DNA of 64,000 nucleotides, taken from the NCBI GenBank assembly GCA_019747895.1, contig JAIEQF010000008.1:1-64000 (forward strand). Reading direction: 5' to 3'. The DNA is from Chthoniobacterales bacterium (GTDB lineage: Bacteria; Verrucomicrobiota; Verrucomicrobiia; Chthoniobacterales; UBA6821). Below are positions 41,568 through 51,014 of this stretch, one piece after another. Numbering within the stretch: position 1 is the first letter of the stretch; every line of letters begins with the position of its first letter. The position numbers and the translations under genes are program-made. Below the pieces are notes generated by a model that ran no database searches, was not told the DNA's origin, and saw only the letters and a list, made by a program, of their open reading frames with translations.

Positions 41568-43673
41568 CTAAGCTGCACTCGATGAAGAAACCAGCACAAC
41601 AATAGAACGCGCTTTGACCTCATAGTTGTTTGCTGTAATTTTTGGAGCTTCGTGCCAAGGGAGAATATCATGAGGTGATTCTAGGGAAGTATCGATAGAG
41701 CGATGCCACGCTTTATTGTCATCGTTGAAGGTTGGAATTTCAAAGGTCAAATCTTCCCAGTAACCATTGATCATGATATGCAGCATCATTTGATCATTAA
41801 AATGGCGAATCGTAGCCGCAATGGTGTGAGAGTTTGCTTCTAAGTCAGGATTTCCTAAGGTGACTCCATGCCATTCTATCGCTTTTTCTTTAAGGAAATC
41901 TTGTAATGTTTCTTTGTAGTTTTCACATAAAAACTTTTTATCAGCGCGAAGTTTGATCAGATGTTTTGAAAAACGATAAATGTCGGGATTTTTTTCCAAG
42001 AGGGACCAATCAAACCATGTTGACTCGCCAAGATCGCAATAACCATTGTTATTACCTAATTGGGTACGACGCACTTCGTCTCCCGAGAGAATCATCGGAA
42101 CGCCCACAGAAAAAAAGAGGATCGTTAAGAAATTTTTGATTTGTTGATTCCTCAACTTCTCAACAGCAGGATCATCGGTGGGGCCTTCAACGCCACAATT
42201 CCAACTAAGATTGTTATCGCTTCCATCACGATTCTTTTCACCATTAGCCTCATTATGTTTTTCGTTATAAGAAACGAGATCATTGAGGGTGAATCCATCA
42301 TGGCAGGTGATAAAATTGATGCTCTGCTCAGGCTCTCTTTCCTCATTCAGATAGATATCAGGACTGCCTATCATTCGGTGAGTAAGGCTTCGAATACTAT
42401 TTTCATTTCCTTTAACAAAAGAACGAACATCATCGCGAAAGCGACCGTTCCATTCATGCCAGGCATCGCCAGGAAAAGTTCCCACTTGATAAAGACCGCC
42501 AGCATCCCATGCTTCGGCGATGAGTTTAATCGTTGATAAAACAGGATCGGACTCAATATCCCATAAAATTGGAGGATTGGCCATTGGAGTTCCATCTTCA
42601 TCACGTGAGAGAATCGAGGCTAGATCAAAACGAAATCCATCAACATGCATCTCTTCAACCCAATAAGAAAGAGCATCGAGAATAAGGCGCCGCACGATTG
42701 ATTCATTCGCATTAAGTGTATTTCCACAGCCCGTGAAATCGCCGTAGGTCGATTTATCTTTTCCTAAAATATAATAAGTTTCATTGGATAACCCGCGGAA
42801 GGAGATGGTAGGACCGTTCACACCTCCTTCAGCAGTGTGATTAAAGACAACATCCAGGATCACTTCAATGCCAGCGCGATGGAGTGCCTTAACCATGTCG
42901 CGAAACTCATCGAGAACAGCCATCGGCTCTTGGCGCGAAGAATATTGTGGATGCGGCGCAAAAAAGGCGAGAGGTTGATAGCCCCATCCATTTTTCAAAC
43001 CAGCAGGCGCAGCTTCTGGATCAAAAGCAAAAACAGGCAACAACTCAACCGCAGTAATCCCAAGATCTTGGAGGTAAGGAATTTTTTCGATAACCCCAGC
43101 ATAGGTTCCACGTTTTTCTGGAGAGACCCCTGAGTTGGGATGAGCCGTAAAAGCCCCAATGTTCATTTCATAGATCACTGTCTTTGAAAAAGGATGCCGA
43201 GGAGGGGCATCATCTTCCCAATCATATTTTCCGGAATGGATGACAATATTTTTCAGTGCTTTATCAACATTGTCACCGACGGAAGCAGCTGATATGCGGG
43301 TTCGACTAGGCGGGTAGGCAATGCACTTTCCATAGGGATCAAGTAAAACTTTAGTATGGTCATAGCGAAAGCCACAACTGGGATTAAAAGGACCATCCAT
43401 GCGCCATCCATAAATTTGTCCTTCTCGAAGGCCCGGAACAAAGGCATGCCAGTAGTGATACGATTTATTTTTACAAGGATCGAGTTTGATGACCCTTGAT
43501 GGCTGAGTGTCTTTGATATCATTAAACAGCAGGAGTTCTGCACTCGTACTATGTTTCGAAAAAATACTGAAGTTGACCCCATCTGCATGAGGAGTTGCTC
43601 CTAATGGAAAGTGCATCGTTGACCCGAGAGGATAACTTTTTCCAGGTTGTGCTTGGAGAGTTGGTGAAGCCAT
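41568..43673 (-). CDS. glgX: Glycogen debranching enzyme / isoamylase-type alpha-glucan hydrolase
   Basis: GH13 family, hydrolysing alpha-1,6 branches of glycogen. An N-terminal CBM48-like domain (about 20-110, FPLGATPHADGVNFSIFSK) precedes the barrel with VIYEMNIGAFTAH, VILDVVFNHTAEGG, the nucleophile region VDGFRFDLASILSRDEDG near residue 350, LIAEAWDAGG and FITCHDGFTLNDLVSYNEKHN. Length 701 fits GlgX/TreX. It lies at the end of the minus-strand sugar cluster. Released glucose units would enter through the glucokinase and pgi genes nearby. Confidence 0.93.
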   Translation of the reverse strand: MASPTLQAQPGKSYPLGSTMHFPLGATPHADGVNFSIFSKHSTSAELLLFNDIKDTQPSRVIKLDPCKNKSYHYWHAFVPGLREGQIYGWRMDGPFNPSCGFRYDHTKVLLDPYGKCIAYPPSRTRISAASVGDNVDKALKNIVIHSGKYDWEDDAPPRHPFSKTVIYEMNIGAFTAHPNSGVSPEKRGTYAGVIEKIPYLQDLGITAVELLPVFAFDPEAAPAGLKNGWGYQPLAFFAPHPQYSSRQEPMAVLDEFRDMVKALHRAGIEVILDVVFNHTAEGGVNGPTISFRGLSNETYYILGKDKSTYGDFTGCGNTLNANESIVRRLILDALSYWVEEMHVDGFRFDLASILSRDEDGTPMANPPILWDIESDPVLSTIKLIAEAWDAGGLYQVGTFPGDAWHEWNGRFRDDVRSFVKGNENSIRSLTHRMIGSPDIYLNEEREPEQSINFITCHDGFTLNDLVSYNEKHNEANGEKNRDGSDNNLSWNCGVEGPTDDPAVEKLRNQQIKNFLTILFFSVGVPMILSGDEVRRTQLGNNNGYCDLGESTWFDWSLLEKNPDIYRFSKHLIKLRADKKFLCENYKETLQDFLKEKAIEWHGVTLGNPDLEANSHTIAATIRHFNDQMMLHIMINGYWEDLTFEIPTFNDDNKAWHRSIDTSLESPHDILPWHEAPKITANNYEVKARSIVVLVSSSSAA

Positions 43674-43693
43674 AGGTTTTTAAAGAAGAAAAA

Positions 43694-43884
43694 ATTGGCC
43701 ACAAAGAGCACAAAGAAATCAAAGAAAAACTAACAGATGTTATTTCTTAAAAAAGGAAACTATCTTCTTGTTTTTGTATGCTTTTTCCTGATGCTGAAGC
43801 ATCAGGAAAGGGAAAAACTCTTAAAAAGTGAATTTTGTTTTCTTTCAAAACTTCTTTGATTTCTTTGTGCTCTTTGTGGCCAAT
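43694..43884. repeat. Fold-back repeat, 'GGCCACAAAGAGCAC' family, with nested hairpin
   Basis: The left arm (43694-43726) ATTGGCCACAAAGAGCACAA, AGAAATCAAAGAA and the right arm (43852-43884) are a perfect 33-bp inverted repeat. The loop contains a second hairpin, TTTCCTGATGCT..AGCATCAGGAAA. It is located between the pgl-rpiB stop and glgX, so it could terminate transcription or separate their expression. Confidence 0.85.
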
Positions 43885-43914
43885 CTCTTTTTTTACATTC
43901 TTTTGTAGCTATTT

Positions 43915-45063
43915 CTACTTCTCCAAAGCAGCCACTTTTCCAATCCGCCGCAAGTGCCGTTTTTCCTCGCTGTAGGAGCTAGTCAGAAAAGTTTGGACTA
44001 AATCCCAAGCAACTTCGTGGCCAATGGTGCGACCTCCAAGGCAAATCACATTAATATGATCATCTTCGACACCTTGTCGTGCTGAAAAGTGATCATTGAT
44101 AAGGGCTGCTCTAATACCTCGAACTTTGTTCATACAAACATTAATCCCAACACCACTGCCACAAATCGCAATGCCTCGATCTACTTTTCCTGAAACAACA
44201 GCCTCGCCTAAAGGAATTCCATAGTCAGGATAATCGTCCGTAGAGCAAAGTTCGTTTGCTCCAAAATCAGTCACCTCATAGCCAGAAAAGAGGAGACGTT
44301 TAATCAGATCTGCTTTCAATTCAAATCCGCCATGATCAGCAGCGATACCAACTTTAAGAGGAAATTTTTTTTCTGCTAAAGCTGCAGCTGCATCAGCATC
44401 AGCGAGAATGGTTGCATGTGCTTGAACAATGCTTCCACCTGGAATCGATTTCTCTTTGTTAAGGAGTTGTTGTAATGCCGTTTGTTTTTCTTTTCCAGTC
44501 ACGACCCAAAGAATTTTACGGCTCCGATTGATGACTGGGTAGGTGAGGGTCATGCGTTGATGGCCTTGATAAAGACCTGTGAGCGCGACATCACGATCAA
44601 TGACTTTTAAAACAGGATCTCCTGGAGTGAGGGAGGCAGTATGCCCATCAGGCCCAAGGCCGAGATGAACTAAATCAAAAACGGGTGGAGTCCCCGTGAG
44701 ATCGTTAAGAAGCGTAGCATAGGAAGAAGCTCCAGACTCAAGAGCCGACGATTCCACAGGCATCGGATAGAGATGAACCGATTTAGTTTCTGTTTTACTC
44801 AACAAACTCTCTTGAAGATGCGTCCAGTTTCTATCAGCACTGCCAGCAGGAGCGACTCGTTCATCCACTTGAAAAAGATGAACGTTATCCCATTCTACTT
44901 TTTCATCAGCGAGATGACGCAGCATGATCCAGGGAGTCTTTCCTCCGCTAACAGCCATGACAAAGCGCCCACGTTCGCGAATGGCGGCACGAGCCTCGTT
45001 AGCAATGAAAGTTGCTGCCATCTTGGCAACAGTTTCGGCGTCGTTAGTAATTTTGATATCCAT
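43915..45063 (-). CDS. Fused 6-phosphogluconolactonase / ribose-5-phosphate isomerase B
   Basis: One 382-residue frame contains two enzymes. Residues 1-235 are a 6-phosphogluconolactonase (MAVSGGKTPWIMLRHL, VDERVAP, LVHLGLGPDGHTASLTPGDP), hydrolysing the G6PDH product. Residues 238-382 are RpiB (VGIAADHGGFELKADLIKRL, GIAICGSGVGINVCMNKVRG, INVICLGGRTIG) with its Cys in CGSGVG, interconverting ribulose-5-P and ribose-5-P. The two reactions flank gnd in the oxidative pathway. There is no stop or frameshift between the halves. It lies 60 bp after zwf. Confidence 0.93.
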   Translation of the reverse strand: MDIKITNDAETVAKMAATFIANEARAAIRERGRFVMAVSGGKTPWIMLRHLADEKVEWDNVHLFQVDERVAPAGSADRNWTHLQESLLSKTETKSVHLYPMPVESSALESGASSYATLLNDLTGTPPVFDLVHLGLGPDGHTASLTPGDPVLKVIDRDVALTGLYQGHQRMTLTYPVINRSRKILWVVTGKEKQTALQQLLNKEKSIPGGSIVQAHATILADADAAAALAEKKFPLKVGIAADHGGFELKADLIKRLLFSGYEVTDFGANELCSTDDYPDYGIPLGEAVVSGKVDRGIAICGSGVGINVCMNKVRGIRAALINDHFSARQGVEDDHINVICLGGRTIGHEVAWDLVQTFLTSSYSEEKRHLRRIGKVAALEK

Positions 45064-45126
45064 ATTAGTTTAAAATAATCGTAACTACCATCGTAGTCCA
45101 AGCAGGAAGAAATTCTCTTATGGCTG

Positions 45127-46503
45127 CTAAGCAGCAACAGGATTATGCCATCCACCTTGTGGAAGGATGAATTTATCAACTTCAGCAGGACCCCATGAGT
45201 GAACATCGTATTGATAAACCGGAGTATTGGCTTTGATCATCGGATCAACGATACGCCAAGCCTCTTCAACATAGTCTTCGCGAGCAAAGAGGGTTTGATC
45301 TCCTTTGAGGGCATCACTAAGAACGCGTTCATAAGGCGTCATTTCCTCAGCGCTTGGTTGATGACTAGCAATCAGTTCAACAGGATTGCTCTCTTTTTCA
45401 TTCGCAGGATTAATAACATTCATGCCCATCGCAATAGTGACTTGAGGACTAATTCTAAGACGGAGGCAGTTCTGACGCATTTCAAAACCGGTATACATGC
45501 TCGGAGCAGGTTTCAAACGGATAAGGATTTCGGTGCACTCCACAGGAAGATTTTTTCCAGCTCGAAGATAAATAGGAACACCTTTCCAGCGCCATGAATC
45601 AACTTCCAACTTGATCACCGCAAATGTTTCCGTGGTGGAGTCAGGAGCTACACCAGGTTCTTGAAGATATCCTTTGAATTGGCCTCGCACGATATTCTTT
45701 GCAGAAAGTTCAGGCATCGACTTTAAAACTTTCACCTTCTCATCACGAATCGATTCGCTATCGAGTCGAGCAGGAGGTTCCATCAGAATATTGGTCAATA
45801 GTTGAAAGAGGTGATTTTCCATGACGTCGCGAACCGTTCCTGTCTTATCATAGAAGCTGCCTCGTCCTTGAACTCCAAAATCTTCAGCCATCGTTATCTG
45901 AATACTCTCGATATATTCGCGATTCCAAAATGATTCAGGGATGATATTCGAAAAACGAAAGAAGAGCATGTTGTGCACCACCGGTTTTCCAAGATAGTGA
46001 TCAATACGAAAAACACGATCTTCCTCAAAAGCTTTTAGCAAAATGACGTTCAGTTTTTTTGCTGATTCTAAGTCTGTTCCAAAGGGCTTTTCAACAACCA
46101 CGCGAGCTGTTTCGGGAGCACATCCAGAGCTAGCTAACTTCTCGATAACAAGTCCAAACAGGAGAGGTGGGATTGCCAAATAGTGAGCTGGCCGAACAGC
46201 GCTCCCGAGTTCTTTGCGCAACGCTGCGTAAGTGGAATCATCATTATAGTCACCATCAACGTAACGCAGGAGACTGCTCAGTTTTTCCCACGCCTGCGGA
46301 TCTAAGGTGCTATGTTTTTCAAGACTATCTTTAGCACGAGCTTTAAGCTGTTCTAAATTCCATCCGGCTTTAGCAACTCCAATCACGGGAACGTTGAGGT
46401 TGCCGCGTTTGATCATCGCCTGCAAAGAAGGGAAGATCTTTTTATAAGCTAAATCACCGGTTGCTCCAAAAAAAACAAAGGCGTCAGAAGGTTGGTTTTT
46501 CAT
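45127..46503 (-). CDS. zwf: Glucose-6-phosphate 1-dehydrogenase
   Basis: First step of the oxidative pentose-phosphate pathway. The nucleotide-binding start is DAFVFFGATGDLAYKKIFPSL; the substrate site FRIDHYLGKPVVHNMLFFRF departs slightly from the usual RIDHYLGKE. VVEKPFGTD and TAFAV-like regions (ETFAVIKLEVDSWRWKGVPI) are also present. Length 458 is within family range, somewhat short. It is placed between gnd and the pgl-rpiB fusion, so consecutive enzymes are adjacent. Confidence 0.94.
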   Translation of the reverse strand: MKNQPSDAFVFFGATGDLAYKKIFPSLQAMIKRGNLNVPVIGVAKAGWNLEQLKARAKDSLEKHSTLDPQAWEKLSSLLRYVDGDYNDDSTYAALRKELGSAVRPAHYLAIPPLLFGLVIEKLASSGCAPETARVVVEKPFGTDLESAKKLNVILLKAFEEDRVFRIDHYLGKPVVHNMLFFRFSNIIPESFWNREYIESIQITMAEDFGVQGRGSFYDKTGTVRDVMENHLFQLLTNILMEPPARLDSESIRDEKVKVLKSMPELSAKNIVRGQFKGYLQEPGVAPDSTTETFAVIKLEVDSWRWKGVPIYLRAGKNLPVECTEILIRLKPAPSMYTGFEMRQNCLRLRISPQVTIAMGMNVINPANEKESNPVELIASHQPSAEEMTPYERVLSDALKGDQTLFAREDYVEEAWRIVDPMIKANTPVYQYDVHSWGPAEVDKFILPQGGWHNPVAA

Positions 46504-46556
46504 AAATAAGGCTGAGGGCTAAAGGTATGATGGTGGATGTTCAGAATTAACAATCG

Positions 46557-46605
46557 CTACACCCTAGACGTCATTCCAACGTCTGCTGGAATGACGGTAG
46601 TGTAG
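46557..46605. repeat. REP-like hairpin with GTCATTCCA arms
   Basis: CTACAC...GTCATTCCA..TGGAATGAC...GTGTAG is a perfect nested palindrome between the gnd stop and the zwf start. Similar GTCATTCC hairpins are at 5791-5842 and 50046-50211. Confidence 0.75.
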
Positions 46606-46617
46606 CCGAGAATAGGG

Positions 46618-47652
46618 CTAGTTTCCTTTCTTCTCAAGATGCCCACCGAAACCAAAACGCATCGCAGAAAGAATTTTATTTTGGAACTCAGCCTCTCCGC
46701 GAGAACTGAAGCGGTTGTAGAGTGAGGCAGAGAGAACGGGAGCAGGAATTCCTTCGTCAATCGCAGCTTTAATCGTCCAACGGCCTTCGCCAGAGTCAGA
46801 GACACGTCCTTCAAATTTTTCTAGATGAGGATCTGCTGCAAAGGCATTAGCAGTGAGGTCGAGAAGCCAGGAAGAAATAACGCTTCCACGACGCCAGACT
46901 TCAGCAATTTCTGGAAGGTCCATATCATATTGATAATGATCAGGATCACGAAGAGGTGTTGTCTCTGCATCAATGTCATGTTTCTGTTTTCCGATATCAG
47001 CATTTTTGATAATGCTCAATCCCTCGGCATAGGCAGCCATGATGCCGTATTCGATTCCGTTATGAACCATCTTTACAAAATGTCCGGCTCCATTAGGACC
47101 GCAGTGAAGGTAACCTTCTTCAGCTGTTCCTTTGTTAGCAGGGCGGCCTTCGGTGCGTGAAATAGTACCGATGCCAGGAGCCAAGCTCGCAAAAATAGGA
47201 TCGAGATGTTGAACGATATTTTTCTCACCGCCAATCATCATGCAGTAACCACGCTCTAAGCCCCAGACACCACCGCTAGTTCCAACATCAACGTAATGAA
47301 TGCCTTTCGCGGCTATTTCCTTGGCACGGCGAATATCATCCACGTAATAAGAATTGCCGCCATCAATAATGATATCATCTTTGCTCAAGTGAGGGAGTAC
47401 CGCTTGGATTGTCTCATCAACAACAGCAGCTGGAACCATCAACCAGATAGCACGTGGAGCAGCTAATTTAGAAACCATATCGCTCAGCGAGGTCGCACCC
47501 GTTGCTCCGTCTTTTACAAGAGGGTCAATCATCTTTTCAAAAGAATCAAAAACGACGCATTGATGGCCATCACGCATCAAGCGACGAACCATACCTGCGC
47601 CCATGCGTCCGAGACCGACCATTCCAAGTTGCATTGATTTTTTTGTACTCAT
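46618..47652 (-). CDS. gnd: 6-phosphogluconate dehydrogenase (decarboxylating), short type
   Basis: NAD(P)-dependent decarboxylation of 6-phosphogluconate to ribulose-5-P. The Rossmann start is [18 protein letters not shown], followed by [31 protein letters not shown] and [19 protein letters not shown]. The 344 residues match the short YqeC/GndA type rather than the 470-residue enzyme of E. coli. Next to rpe and zwf in one orientation. Confidence 0.94.
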   Translation of the reverse strand: MSTKKSMQLGMVGLGRMGAGMVRRLMRDGHQCVVFDSFEKMIDPLVKDGATGATSLSDMVSKLAAPRAIWLMVPAAVVDETIQAVLPHLSKDDIIIDGGNSYYVDDIRRAKEIAAKGIHYVDVGTSGGVWGLERGYCMMIGGEKNIVQHLDPIFASLAPGIGTISRTEGRPANKGTAEEGYLHCGPNGAGHFVKMVHNGIEYGIMAAYAEGLSIIKNADIGKQKHDIDAETTPLRDPDHYQYDMDLPEIAEVWRRGSVISSWLLDLTANAFAADPHLEKFEGRVSDSGEGRWTIKAAIDEGIPAPVLSASLYNRFSSRGEAEFQNKILSAMRFGFGGHLEKKGN

Positions 47653-47660
47653 AAGAAGTT

Positions 47661-47698
47661 AAGGTTGAGATTTGAATTTAAGGTTGAGATTTGAATTA
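47661..47698. repeat. Tandem direct repeat of a 19-bp unit
   Basis: AAGGTTGAGATTTGAATTT is followed by AAGGTTGAGATTTGAATTA, two near-identical copies. It lies between the rpe stop (which is inside the second copy) and the gnd start, so it forms the short gnd leader. Confidence 0.75.
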
Positions 47699-48355
47699 AT
47701 GTGATGAAAGAAGTAGCGCTTGTACGGCTGCAGGAATACCAAGCGGCGATTTAAAAACAGAAGTGCCTGCAACAAAAACTGTCGCGCCCGCTTGAGCGGC
47801 CTGTGTAGCTGTTTCTGGAATGATACCGCCATCGACTTCAATTTCGCAATTGAGCTTTTTATCAGTGATCATTTGGCTGACTTTTTTAATTTTATCTAAC
47901 GTAAAAGAAAGAAAATGTTGATTTCCATATCCAGGATTAACGGTCATGACTAAGACCAAATCGATTTCAGGAAGGATAGCATCCAAGACACAGGCTGGGG
48001 TAGCTGGATTAATAGCAACACCAATCTTTGTTTTGAGCTGCTTTGCTTTTTGAATCGTGCGATGCAAATTATTGTTCCCCTCGTAATGGACAATGAAGGT
48101 GTCTGCGCCTGCTGCGGCAAACTCGTCCATGATGGCATCGGGATTAGTGATCATCAGATGCACTTCCAATGGGAGCTTTGTAACTGGGCGGAGCGACCGA
48201 ATGACCGGTTCTCCCATCGAAATGTTAGGAACAAAATGTCCATCCATTACATCGATGTGAATACGATCAGCACCTGCTTCTGCAACAGCGCGCACTTCAT
48301 CACCTAGCCGAGCAAAGTCAGCAGCAAGAATGGATGGGGCAATTTTTATATTCAT
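47696..48355 (-). CDS. rpe: Ribulose-phosphate 3-epimerase
   Basis: Epimerises ribulose-5-P to xylulose-5-P. The barrel motifs are IAPSILAADFARLGDEV, HIDVMDGHFVPNISMG, VHLMITNPD, MTVNPGYGNQHF and CEIEVDGGI, which supply the metal-binding His/Asp residues. Length 219 is typical. Four bases separate it from pgi, and the same transcript likely continues to gnd. Confidence 0.95.
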   Translation of the reverse strand: MNIKIAPSILAADFARLGDEVRAVAEAGADRIHIDVMDGHFVPNISMGEPVIRSLRPVTKLPLEVHLMITNPDAIMDEFAAAGADTFIVHYEGNNNLHRTIQKAKQLKTKIGVAINPATPACVLDAILPEIDLVLVMTVNPGYGNQHFLSFTLDKIKKVSQMITDKKLNCEIEVDGGIIPETATQAAQAGATVFVAGTSVFKSPLGIPAAVQALLLSSH

Positions 48356-48359
48356 GAAG

Positions 48360-50000
48360 CTAACTCTTATTTTTCCGATAAAGCGAAATTAAATGATTCG
48401 TCGAGCTATCATGCTTAAGCTCTGGCTGTGTTGGGTTCTCCAATTCAGGAATAATGGCTTGTGCCAAGACTTTTCCTAGCTCGACGCCCCATTGGTCAAA
48501 CGAATCAATGTGCCAAATCGTTCCTTGCGTGAAGACAGAATGCTCGTAGAGAGCCACGAGTTTTCCAAGCATCTTTGGACTTAATACATCGGCCAAGATG
48601 ACATTAGAAGGACGATTTCCTTCAAAGACGCGGTGGGGGATGAGTTTCTCCGCTGTTCCTTCTGCGCGAACTTGCTCTGGAGTTTTTCCAAAAGCAAGAG
48701 CCTCTGCTTGGGCAAAGACATTCGAGACGAGCAAATCATGATGACGTCCGAGTGGATTGAGGGTTTTATAAAACGTGATAAAATCACACGGGATCAGCCG
48801 TGTTCCTTGATGGATCAGTTGATAGAAAGAGTGCTGGCCATTCGTGCCTGGCTCTCCCCAATAAATTGGTCCTGTTTGCGTATCAACTTTTTTGCCATCG
48901 AGCGTGACATGCTTTCCATTACTTTCCATGGTCAATTGCTGCAAGTAGGCTGGGAAGCGCTTCAGATATTGATCGTAAGGGAGGACCGCTACTGTTTGAG
49001 CATCAAAAAAATCATTGTACCAAACAGCCAAAAGTCCCATGAGAACGGGAAGGTTTTTTTCAAAAGGAGCTGTTCTAAAATGCTCATCCATCTCATGGAA
49101 GCCTGCAAGCATTTCTTGGAACTGATCAGGGCCAATCGCAATCATCGTTGAAAGTCCAATCGCAGAATCCATGGAGTAACGACCACCAACCCAATCCCAA
49201 AATCCAAACATATTCTGTGTATCGATTCCAAATGCGGAGACTTTTTCGGCATTTGTAGAAACGGCTACAAAATGTTTAGCAATTGCTTTTTCATCGCCGC
49301 TTAAACCTGCGAGCAGCCAATCACGAGCGCTATGAGCATTGGTTAAGGTCTCGAGTGTGCCAAAAGTTTTAGAAGAAACAATGAAGAGCGTTTCTGCCGG
49401 ATCAAGATCGCGAGTGGCTTCTACAAAATCGGTGCTATCAACATTAGAAACAAAACGAAACGTCATCGAGCGTTCGCTGTAGTGTCGAAGTGCTTCATAG
49501 GCCATCACTGGCCCAAGATCAGAACCTCCGATGCCGATGTTGACAACATTTTTAATGCGTTTGCCAGTGTGTCCTTTCCATTCACCACTGCGAACCTTCT
49601 TACTAAAAGCGTCCATTCTTTCTAAGACAGCATGAACTTCAGGCACCACATCCTTGCCATCAACCATGATTTTTTGGCACTTAGGAGCGCGAAGAGCGAC
49701 ATGAAGAACGGCGCGATTTTCAGAAATATTAATCTTGCCGCCGTGAAACATCGCATCAATACGATCGCGAAGGCAGGACTCTTGAGCCAATTGGCAAAGC
49801 AAAGACAGGGTCTCTTCGGTGATGCGATTTTTGGAGTAGTCGAGAAAAATTCCAGCGGCCTCAGCTGTTAATTTTTCACCTCGCTGCGGATCCTCGGCAA
49901 AAAGTTGCTTGAGCGATTTTTGATCGAAGAGAGCGCGATGTGTTTGAAGTGCGTTCCAAGCTGGACGCTTTGTGGTGTCAAGAGAAGCGGTTGAGAACAT
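48360..50000 (-). CDS. pgi: Glucose-6-phosphate isomerase
   Basis: Interconverts glucose-6-P and fructose-6-P. Signatures: [59 protein letters not shown] and [20 protein letters not shown], with the C-terminal [10 protein letters not shown]. Length 546 is standard. It lies in the cluster between glucokinase and rpe and connects glycolysis to the pentose-phosphate genes. Confidence 0.96.
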   Translation of the reverse strand: MFSTASLDTTKRPAWNALQTHRALFDQKSLKQLFAEDPQRGEKLTAEAAGIFLDYSKNRITEETLSLLCQLAQESCLRDRIDAMFHGGKINISENRAVLHVALRAPKCQKIMVDGKDVVPEVHAVLERMDAFSKKVRSGEWKGHTGKRIKNVVNIGIGGSDLGPVMAYEALRHYSERSMTFRFVSNVDSTDFVEATRDLDPAETLFIVSSKTFGTLETLTNAHSARDWLLAGLSGDEKAIAKHFVAVSTNAEKVSAFGIDTQNMFGFWDWVGGRYSMDSAIGLSTMIAIGPDQFQEMLAGFHEMDEHFRTAPFEKNLPVLMGLLAVWYNDFFDAQTVAVLPYDQYLKRFPAYLQQLTMESNGKHVTLDGKKVDTQTGPIYWGEPGTNGQHSFYQLIHQGTRLIPCDFITFYKTLNPLGRHHDLLVSNVFAQAEALAFGKTPEQVRAEGTAEKLIPHRVFEGNRPSNVILADVLSPKMLGKLVALYEHSVFTQGTIWHIDSFDQWGVELGKVLAQAIIPELENPTQPELKHDSSTNHLISLYRKNKS

Positions 50001-50045
50001 AAAAAAGTTTAGGAGTTTAGGATTAAAAAAGTCGTTTCACCCTCA

Positions 50046-50211
50046 GGCGTCATTCCTGCGGACGCAGGAATCCAGGAGGATGTCGATATAGAGTTGATGG
50101 TCCTATAAAATAAAGCTTCTGTTTTAGAAAATTTTTTTGAAGTTTTTTGATGGTTAGTTTTCGATTTTTGTGCAGATGGTCGCCTGGATTCCAGCGTCCG
50201 CTGGAATGACG
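50046..50211. repeat. Paired REP-like hairpins, 'GTCATTCC.GCG' family
   Basis: GCGTCATTCCTGCGGACGCA plus GGAATCCAGG at 50047-50077 and CGCCTGGATTCCAGCGTCCG plus CTGGAATGACG at 50181-50211 are each palindromic and inverted to each other. They occupy most of the gap between the glucokinase and pgi. Confidence 0.8.
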
Positions 50212-50227
50212 TGGTGACATTAATCAC

Positions 50228-50995
50228 TCAAACTTTCTTCGCACCCGGCGAAGCTGCTGACTGCTTCCAAAGCCTGAATCCACCGATGAAGGCATTAGAA
50301 TTTTCGGCAACACGGCACCCTTCGGGTACATTTTTAAGTTCACGAGCATTGCCACCACCGAGGACAACCTCTTCAGGTTCCAATGCTGCTCTCAAAATTT
50401 CTATAACTTTGCAAACTTCTTTCGCCCATTTTTTCTTTCCCTTTTTCTCGAGGGCCTTGTTGCCAGTATACTTTTCGAAATTTCCTTTTTTGTAGGGAAG
50501 TTCAGCAAGCTCTAAAGGAACGATAACTCCCTCTTCGATCAAAGTTGATCCAAGGCCAGTTCCAAAACCAAGAAACAAGATTCTCCCTCCTTCATAATCT
50601 CCTAGAGCCTGCATAGCAGCATCATTAATAATTTTAATAGGCCGGCCAAAGGCCTTCTCATAGTTGAAGCCAACCCATCCATTTCCAAGATTGGCCGGTT
50701 CTTTAATGGGCTTGCCGTTCTTCACTGGCGTCGGGCATCCCATGGAAATGACATCATAGTTCCAATCGGCAGTTAGTCTTTTAATCTCCTGGGCCATGAA
50801 ACTAGGAGTCATTCTCGGACCAGAAGGAAATTTTCTAATTTCACTATGACCTGAGCAGCTCATCTTGACATGTGTTCCGCCAACATCGATGACGAGAATT
50901 TTCAATCCCACATGCTTCACGGGACGGATCGCCATTGGCTTTGCAGTTGCTTTGCGAAGAACCGGCGATTTTTTGGTTTTTGGTTTTTTAATCAT
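50228..50995 (-). CDS. ROK-family glucokinase, polyphosphate-glucokinase-like
   Basis: Phosphorylates glucose with polyphosphate or ATP. A basic N-terminal extension (KKPKTKKSPVLRKATAK) is followed by the phosphate motif VIDVGGTHVKMSCSG, the substrate stretch NLGNGWVGFNYEKAFGRP and NDAAMQALGDYEGGRILFLG, GFGTGLGSTLI. Length 255 and the order of motifs fit PpgK more than classical ROK repressors, and there is no helix-turn-helix. The position beside pgi and transaldolase supports a role in feeding glucose-6-P. Confidence 0.85.
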   Translation of the reverse strand: MIKKPKTKKSPVLRKATAKPMAIRPVKHVGLKILVIDVGGTHVKMSCSGHSEIRKFPSGPRMTPSFMAQEIKRLTADWNYDVISMGCPTPVKNGKPIKEPANLGNGWVGFNYEKAFGRPIKIINDAAMQALGDYEGGRILFLGFGTGLGSTLIEEGVIVPLELAELPYKKGNFEKYTGNKALEKKGKKKWAKEVCKVIEILRAALEPEEVVLGGGNARELKNVPEGCRVAENSNAFIGGFRLWKQSAASPGAKKV

Positions 50996-51014
50996 TTTTT
51001 AGCAAGTAAGTTTT

